A DNA stretch of 5,744 bases from Chrysiogenales bacterium (GTDB lineage: Bacteria > Acidobacteriota > Aminicenantia > UBA2199). Position numbers and translations under genes: made by a program. Where the stretch lies: positions 1 to 5,744 of the forward strand of contig SPCN01000155.1 of the NCBI GenBank assembly GCA_004525465.1. Reading direction: 5' to 3'. The notes under the pieces are model-generated. The model was not told the origin of the DNA, made no database searches, and was given only the letters and a program-made list of their open reading frames with translations. This document shows positions 1 through 3,718 of the stretch, one piece after another (the first letter of the stretch is position 1; every line of letters starts with the position of its first letter).

Positions 1-1214
1 GAAAAGGGCAGGCGGATGGGCAGCGGCACGAAACCACGGCTGCGCCGGAAAAAGTAAATCTCTTTATCGAAACTGCAGACAACCGAGTCGTCGGCAAAGG
101 CGTGGATGGGCCGGTCGTGACTGAGTATACTATCGCTGAGTCCGGGCAGTTCCGCGGCCTTGTCCCGGAAAATGATCGGTTCGTCGCGACGGTTGGCACT
201 GGTCATCACCAGCGGCTCGCCCATCTTTTCGATCAGCAGCCGGTGCAGCGGGGAGTAGGGCAGCATGAAGCCCAGGCGGTTCTGACCCGGGGCGATCCGG
301 GCAACGAGCTGGTTTCCCGGCCGGGCAGCGAGCAGTACGATGGGCGCGGCCGGGCTGGTAAGTAATTCTTTTTCTTTTTGAGATATCAGGCAGTGTTGGC
401 GGATCATTTCCAGGCTGGCCATGAGGGCGAAAGGCTTGCCGCTCCTTTGTTTTAAATACCGCAACCGGGCCATGGCCGCAGCGCTAGCCGCGCGGCAGGC
501 GAGGTGAAAGCCGCCGACCCCTTTGACTGCCAGAACTTTATCGGCTCGCAGTATTTTCAGGGCCAGGGCCAGCGCATCACCTTTTCTTGCCCTGCCCTTG
601 ATCAGCAATTTCAGTTTGGGCCCGCAATGGGGACAGGAGACCGGCTGGGCGTGGTAGCGGCGGTCGGAGGGTGATTGGTATTCACGCCGGCAGTCTGGAC
701 ACATTTTAAATCCCTTCATGGTGGTCTGCGGGCGGTCGTAAGGCAGATCCTCGATGATGGTGAAACGCGGGCCGCAGTCGGTACAGTTGGTGAAGGGGTA
801 GGCGTGGCGGCGGTCGCCTGGATCGGCCATTTCTTTTTGACAGTTTCGGCAAAGGGCTATGTCTGGTGACACCAGGACATTTTTCTGCCCCCGGGCGTCG
901 CTTTCCAGGATGGTGAACTCCACGGAATGCCGGACCGGGATGGCTTCGAAACGCAGGGTTTCGATGCGGCTCAGGGGCGGGGCCTGGCGGACGATGTGGC
1001 GGACGAACTCGCTCAGGCGGCCGCCCTCCACTTCCAGGGTCACACCGGCGCTGGTATTCCTGACGAACCCCTTCAGTCCAAATTTTTCAGCCGCGCGGTA
1101 GAGAAAAGGCCGGAAACCCACGCCCTGGACGATTCCTGAGAAGTGCAGGCGCAGGCGGCCGTCTTCCTTTATATCGGCCAGGCAGAGGTCCGGGGATGCG
1201 TTTCGGGTTTGCAT
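1..1214 (-). CDS. hypF: Carbamoyltransferase HypF, N-terminal 404 residues (3' end outside window)
   Basis: HypF uses carbamoyl phosphate and ATP to make a carbamoyl adenylate and passes the carbamoyl group to the C-terminal Cys of HypE. This is the first step of CN ligand synthesis for [NiFe] hydrogenase, in the cytoplasm. The frame is open from ATG 1214 to the left edge. Domains seen: acylphosphatase about residues 20-105, with GIVQGVGFR (catalytic Arg35) and the partner Asn53 in GFVRNT; two zinc fingers, C122-x2-C125-x18-C144-x2-C147 and C172-x2-C175-x18-C194-x2-C197; and a YrdC-like domain from about 205, with KGVGGFHLAC (231-240), KPFA (260-263), LPYSPLHRLL (318-327), TSAN (338-341), DDSV (375-378) and RRSRGFVPLP (390-399). 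Family length is about 750-800, so roughly half, including the Kae1-like domain, is missing. ATG 1214 is the only standard start: an in-frame TAA lies two codons upstream. It has no clear Shine-Dalgarno. Two YrdC-motif positions are atypical (see findings). The product is near certain; the exact start is less so. Confidence 0.95.
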   Translation of the reverse strand, partial: MQTRNASPDLCLADIKEDGRLRLHFSGIVQGVGFRPFLYRAAEKFGLKGFVRNTSAGVTLEVEGGRLSEFVRHIVRQAPPLSRIETLRFEAIPVRHSVEFTILESDARGQKNVLVSPDIALCRNCQKEMADPGDRRHAYPFTNCTDCGPRFTIIEDLPYDRPQTTMKGFKMCPDCRREYQSPSDRRYHAQPVSCPHCGPKLKLLIKGRARKGDALALALKILRADKVLAVKGVGGFHLACRAASAAAMARLRYLKQRSGKPFALMASLEMIRQHCLISQKEKELLTSPAAPIVLLAARPGNQLVARIAPGQNRLGFMLPYSPLHRLLIEKMGEPLVMTSANRRDEPIIFRDKAAELPGLSDSILSHDRPIHAFADDSVVCSFDKEIYFFRRSRGFVPLPIRLPF

Positions 1215-1225
1215 TTGTTACCAAA

Positions 1226-1260
1226 GCGGTTATTATACCGCAAAAAGGCCCGGAGCGGAA
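1226..1260 (-). promoter_or_regulatory. Putative hypF promoter with dyad over the -10 box
   Basis: Read leftward, a perfect TATAAT lies at 1237-1232. No good -35 sits at the usual 16-18 base spacing; at 17 bases the hexamer is TTCCGC, which matches only TT. The -10 box is inside an inverted repeat, GCGGT-N6-ACCGC (1226-1241), which could be an operator or chance. Transcription from this box would start near 1225, about 11 bases before the hypF ATG, leaving an almost absent leader. The position, directly upstream of hypF and after the preceding operon ends, supports a real promoter. The weak -35 suggests either an activator or that the box is fortuitous. Confidence 0.4.
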
Positions 1261-1270
1261 ATCGCAAAGA

Positions 1271-1298
1271 GTAGGGAACGCACATGTGCGTTCCCTAC
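1271..1298. repeat. REP-like palindrome 1 (perfect, 28 bp)
   Basis: This is a perfect 28-base palindrome whose left arm starts GTAGGGAACGCACA. As RNA it would fold into a stem of about 12 pairs with a CATG loop. It shares the GTAGGG...CCCTAC ends with two more palindromes within 100 bases, so the three look like one family of REP-type intergenic repeats rather than three independent hairpins. It lies 30 bases upstream of the hypF -10 box. It is not followed by a T tract on either strand, so it is not a good terminator. Confidence 0.8.
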
Positions 1299-1311
1299 CA
1301 ATTCAGGCTAG

Positions 1312-1342
1312 AAAAAACGTAGGGGCACGGCGCGCCGTGCCC
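1312..1342 (-). terminator. Possible second intrinsic terminator in tandem
   Basis: Read leftward, the 10-pair GC hairpin of palindrome 2 is followed by CTACG and then six T (1317-1312), the same layout as the hairpin just upstream. Two such units in tandem would insulate hypF from read-through out of the rluD operon. The gap between stem and T tract again weakens the case. Confidence 0.35.
1319..1342. repeat. REP-like palindrome 2 (20 bp core, one flank lost)
   Basis: The perfect palindromic core of 20 bases is at 1323-1342, with arm GGGCACGGCG and GGCGCGCC at its centre. The left side carries the family end GTAG (1319-1322). The right side should end in CTAC but reads straight into AAAAC, so this copy looks truncated on one side. 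It matches its neighbours in the GTAGGG end, size and spacing. Confidence 0.75.
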
Positions 1343-1353
1343 AAAACAAAAGG

Positions 1354-1393
1354 AAAAAACATTTGTAGGGGCGTTCCGCTGGAACGCCCCTAC
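1354..1393 (-). terminator. Possible intrinsic terminator of the ileS-lspA-lgt-rluD operon
   Basis: Read leftward, the 13-pair hairpin of palindrome 3 is followed by AAATG and then six T (1359-1354). It is the first strong GC hairpin after the rluD stop, about 120 bases downstream. The five bases between stem and T tract make it a poorer terminator than the standard form, so its function is an inference. The hairpin and T tract themselves are plain in the sequence. Confidence 0.4.
1365..1393. repeat. REP-like palindrome 3 (13-bp arms, 3-base loop)
   Basis: The arms GTAGGGGCGTTCC (1365-1377) and its exact complement GGAACGCCCCTAC (1381-1393) are separated by GCT. The family ends GTAGGG and CCCTAC are complete. 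Start-to-start spacing to palindrome 2 is 46 bases, and from palindrome 1 to palindrome 2 it is 48 bases, so the three copies are close to regularly spaced. Confidence 0.8.
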
Positions 1394-1416
1394 GACTTGT
1401 CTTTGTTCGGGTCATT

Positions 1417-1470
1417 GGAATTTGGAACGTGGAATTTATTTTGGGATTTGGAATTTGTGATTTGAATTTT
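1417..1470. repeat. Degenerate heptanucleotide array, GGAATTT type
   Basis: Seven-base units begin at 1417, 1424, 1431, 1443, 1450, 1457 and 1464. Three are exactly GGAATTT (1417, 1431, 1450); the others differ at one to three positions. The phase is broken once by ATTTT at 1438-1442. The tract is far richer in AT than the flanking genes. It contains no credible reading frame and no known motif that I recognise. Confidence 0.7.
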
Positions 1471-1473
1471 TTT

Positions 1474-1508
1474 TCTCACTCATCACGCATAACGCATTAC
1501 GCCTCACG
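1474..1508. repeat. Degenerate heptanucleotide array, CATNACG type
   Basis: Five consecutive 7-base units begin at 1474, 1481, 1488, 1495 and 1502. The three central units fit CATNACG exactly (N = C, A, T). The outer two are diverged: the one at 1474 matches at its central TCAC, and the one at 1502 differs by one base. The array abuts the AT-rich heptamer tract and ends 7 bases before the rluD stop codon. It has the same period as its neighbour but a different unit sequence. Confidence 0.65.
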
Positions 1509-1515
1509 GCGAGAA

Positions 1516-2451
1516 TCAGTATTTGGTTTTTTCAGATGCCACGAAATTTTCAGTCAGGTAGCGCCGCAGGTCTGTCGGCAGCGGCGAGGTCACGCGAATG
1601 CCATTGCCGGTGAAGGGGTGGGTGAACTCTATCGAATAGGCATGCAGGCCCAGGCGCGGCAGCTCCAGCTGCTTGCGATTGCCGTACAGGATGTCGCCCA
1701 GGACCGGGTTGCCGAAATGGGCCAGGTGCACGCGCAGCTGGTGGGTGCGGCCGGTGTGGGGCATCAGGCGCACGTAGGAAAAATTTTCGAAGGCGCGGAT
1801 CACCGAAAAATCGGTGACCGCGTCGCGCCGGTCTTCGCGATCCTCGCCCACGACCTCGAAACGGGCGCGGTGCTTCAGGCTGCGCCCCAAGGGCAGGTCG
1901 ATGGTGCCGTTGAGGAAGCGCAGTCTCCCTTTGACCAGGGCCAGGTAGGTTTTTTGCATCTCCCTTTCCTGGAACAGCTCCTGCATTCGTTCCAGCGCTT
2001 CCTCGCTCTTGGCCAGGATCAGTACCCCGGAGGTATCCTTGTCCAGCCGGTGCACGATGCCCGGGCGTTCCTGGTCGGCCATGGCGCTGATCTGCGGGTA
2101 GTGGAAGCGGAAAATGTCGAGCACGGTTTCCTGCTTTTCGCCGGCGCCGGGGTGAACGGTCAAGCCGCTCGGTTTGTCGATGACCAGCAGCCATTCGTCT
2201 TCGAAAAGTTTTTGCAGGGGGCGGGACGGTGAGTAAACGCTTTGCTCTTGACTGACGATCTCCACCACGATGCGGTCTCCGGGGAAGATATCCTGACTTT
2301 TCCTGAGCAGGACGGCGCCGTTCAAGGTGACCTGGCGGTTCTTGATCAATTTTTCTATGCGGCTGCGCGACAGGGACTGGAGGACGGCGGTCAGGTAATG
2401 ATCGATCCTTTCCCAGTATTCTTTAACGCTGAACGTGAGTTTCTTTTTCAC
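1516..2451 (-). CDS. rluD: RluA/RluD-family 23S rRNA pseudouridine synthase
   Basis: This enzyme converts uridines in RNA to pseudouridine; RluD modifies the helix 69 loop of 23S rRNA (1911/1915/1917 in E. coli). The 311 residues match the family length. An S4 RNA-binding domain spans about 12-70, with the typical R-I-D-x-x-L start (15-20). The catalytic domain follows, with DKPSGLTVHPG (92-102), the signature HRLDKDTSG (134-142, catalytic Asp137) and TGRTHQLRVHLA (233-244). The start is GTG at 2451, 29 bases inside lgt; no other start keeps the S4 domain whole. Only AGAAAG precedes it, so translation probably depends on coupling to lgt. The gene is last in the operon. Adjacency of lspA and an rluD-like gene is common in bacteria. 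The family is certain; RluD rather than RluA or RluC specificity is inferred from the S4 domain, size and context. Confidence 0.92.
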   Translation of the reverse strand: MKKKLTFSVKEYWERIDHYLTAVLQSLSRSRIEKLIKNRQVTLNGAVLLRKSQDIFPGDRIVVEIVSQEQSVYSPSRPLQKLFEDEWLLVIDKPSGLTVHPGAGEKQETVLDIFRFHYPQISAMADQERPGIVHRLDKDTSGVLILAKSEEALERMQELFQEREMQKTYLALVKGRLRFLNGTIDLPLGRSLKHRARFEVVGEDREDRRDAVTDFSVIRAFENFSYVRLMPHTGRTHQLRVHLAHFGNPVLGDILYGNRKQLELPRLGLHAYSIEFTHPFTGNGIRVTSPLPTDLRRYLTENFVASEKTKY

Positions 2452-3241
2452 CTTTCTTTTTAAAGCCTTGCAGCAGGACCAGGGCGGTAATGAATCCGAC
2501 GATGGAGATCAGTTGCGGCAGCGACAGGCTGGAAAACGGGCGCTCCATGCCGCCGAAGATATAACCCCGGTCGGGGTCGCCGCGGAAGTATTCGACCGCG
2601 AAGCGGATCAGGGAATAATTAAGCATGTATAAGGCGAAAACCTGCCCCTTGAATTTTCTTTTTCTGTACCATAGCAGCAGGAACAGGAAATTGCCCAGGT
2701 TGAGCACGGCCTCCATCAATTGGGTGGGATAGATGGGGATATGCAGCGGCACGCCGGTCAGGGCGTTGGCCTTCAAATTGCTGAACGTTACCGCCAGGTG
2801 CGAGTGGCCGGCGAAGCGGCCGAAACAGCAACCGGCGGCAAAGCAGCCCAGGCGTCCGAAAAAATGGCCCAGGGCCAGAGCCGGCCCGGCGATATCGCCC
2901 AGCTGGCGGTAGCTGAGCTTGTGGCGGCGGATGAACCAGACGGCGAAAACCGCTCCGAAGATCAGACCGCCGTAGAACGTTCCTCCCGAGGTCAGCAGGT
3001 ATTTGATCTCCCCCGGGTATTTCAGGTAGTAATTCAAATTGGACAGCAGCAGCAGGATTTTGGCGCCAAGCAGGCTGAGCAGCATGACATAGAAAACGAA
3101 ATCAGCGAAGACCTTCAGGTCGATGTTCTCTTTTTTTGCCAGGCGAAAACTGAGTAGTATGGCCAGCAGGACACCCAGCGCGAAAAGGAAACCGTAACTG
3201 GCGATGGTCAACGGCCCGGCCTCGATCAGGATGGGGTGCAT
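2423..3241 (-). CDS. lgt: Phosphatidylglycerol:prolipoprotein diacylglyceryl transferase
   Basis: Lgt moves diacylglycerol from phosphatidylglycerol to the lipobox Cys of prolipoproteins in the inner membrane, the step before LspA cleavage. The 272-residue protein is almost all hydrophobic segments (about 14-33, 46-68, 88-104, 178-192, 200-212, 240-260). Visible family marks: N-terminal MHPILIEAGPLTIASYG (Tyr16), the GRLGCFAAGCCFG signature (129-141), YPTQLMEA (171-178) and RFAVEYFR (213-220), whose Arg213 and Glu217 match E. coli Arg239 and Glu243. The signature has Cys where the E. coli type has Asn146 and Glu151. I chose ATG 3241 because GGAGGGG (3251-3245) is an ideal binding site and MHPIL is the usual start; an in-frame GTG at 3253 would include that site in the coding region. 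The start overlaps lspA by 16 bases, and the 3' end overlaps rluD. Confidence 0.93.
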   Translation of the reverse strand: MHPILIEAGPLTIASYGFLFALGVLLAILLSFRLAKKENIDLKVFADFVFYVMLLSLLGAKILLLLSNLNYYLKYPGEIKYLLTSGGTFYGGLIFGAVFAVWFIRRHKLSYRQLGDIAGPALALGHFFGRLGCFAAGCCFGRFAGHSHLAVTFSNLKANALTGVPLHIPIYPTQLMEAVLNLGNFLFLLLWYRKRKFKGQVFALYMLNYSLIRFAVEYFRGDPDRGYIFGGMERPFSSLSLPQLISIVGFITALVLLQGFKKKGEKETHVQR

Positions 3242-3714
3242 TTTCCCCTCCACATCGACAGAGCCAGCAGCAGCACGCCGATGGTAATGCAGCTGTCGGC
3301 GACATTGAACGTCGGCCAGTGCTGGGATTTGATGTAGGCGTCGAGGAAATCGACCACGTAGCCCAGGCGCAGGCGGTCAATGACGTTTCCCAACGCTCCG
3401 CCCAGGATAAGGGCGTACGAGGTCAGTTCCAGCCGTGAACGGCTGTCGGCGCGCAGGAAAAAGAAAGAGACGACCAGCAGGGCCGCCAGGGCCAGGGCGG
3501 TGATGATGCCCGGTACCAGGCTGCCGTCATGGCCGGAAAAAAGGCCCCAGACAGCCCCGGAGTTGCGGACGTGCCAGAGGCGGAAACAGCCCTTGATCAC
3601 ATCCCTGACGGTATTCAGGGGTATGAACCTGATTACCAGCCATTTGCTTGCCTGGTCGACGGCGATGATGGCCAGTATGACCAAAAGGTATGATTTCTTT
3701 TTATGCAGATGCAT
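3226..3714 (-). CDS. lspA: Lipoprotein signal peptidase (signal peptidase II)
   Basis: LspA is an inner-membrane aspartic protease that removes the signal peptide from diacylglyceryl-prolipoproteins. The 162 residues match the family. Four membrane segments are visible (about 8-26, 66-87, 98-114, 139-156). Conserved motifs: DQASKW (20-25), VRNSGAVWG (49-57), GNVIDRLRLGYVVDF (109-123) and FNVADSCITIG (136-146). Asp122 and Asp140 are the catalytic pair by position. I chose ATG 3714 because AAGGAG lies 7 bases before it and the N-terminus then fits the family; the longer frame, from 3777, adds 21 residues that lie wholly over ileS. The gene starts 4 bases after the ileS stop. The ileS-lspA order is widely conserved in bacteria, and the next gene, lgt, encodes the preceding step of the same pathway. 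Confidence 0.96.
   Translation of the reverse strand: MHLHKKKSYLLVILAIIAVDQASKWLVIRFIPLNTVRDVIKGCFRLWHVRNSGAVWGLFSGHDGSLVPGIITALALAALLVVSFFFLRADSRSRLELTSYALILGGALGNVIDRLRLGYVVDFLDAYIKSQHWPTFNVADSCITIGVLLLALSMWRGKCTPS
3245..3251 (-). promoter_or_regulatory. lgt ribosome binding site, decides the start
   Basis: GGAGGGG read leftward, with GGAGG five bases from ATG 3241. It lies inside the last codons of lspA. It fixes the lgt start at 3241 instead of the in-frame GTG at 3253, and makes the lspA-lgt junction a translationally coupled overlap. Confidence 0.8.
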
Positions 3715-3718
3715 GTGA

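Noticed and set aside
1271..1393. CRISPR array
   Set aside because: The spacing is regular, but the units are palindromes with differing interiors, there are only three, and the stretches between them are about 20-24 bases with no repeat-spacer pattern and no cas gene in the window.
1196..1465. Rightward open frame of 89 codons spanning the gap next to hypF
   Set aside because: It starts antisense to the hypF 5' end and reads straight through all three palindromes and the GGAATTT array. The encoded peptide shows nothing protein-like, and no promoter or binding site was seen.
1500..1511. Small hairpin CGCC-TCAC-GGCG right after rluD as its terminator
   Set aside because: The stem has only four pairs, it is part of the CATNACG array, and no T tract follows on the leftward strand (it runs into A residues).
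1429..2232. Long rightward open frame (267 codons) opposite rluD
   Set aside because: It lies antisense to a fully supported pseudouridine synthase, its composition is that of a GC-rich shadow frame, it begins inside the heptamer array, and it shows no domain or binding site.
2440..2465. Programmed frameshift fusing lgt and rluD at the A-rich overlap (TTTAAAAAG)
   Set aside because: The heptamer is not in the required phase relative to the lgt frame, and rluD has its own GTG and a full S4 domain, so simple overlap explains it.
3242..3253. GTG at 3253 as the lgt start
   Set aside because: The codons it adds are the Shine-Dalgarno itself (GGAGGGG), and the family usually begins at the MHPIL met, ATG 3241.
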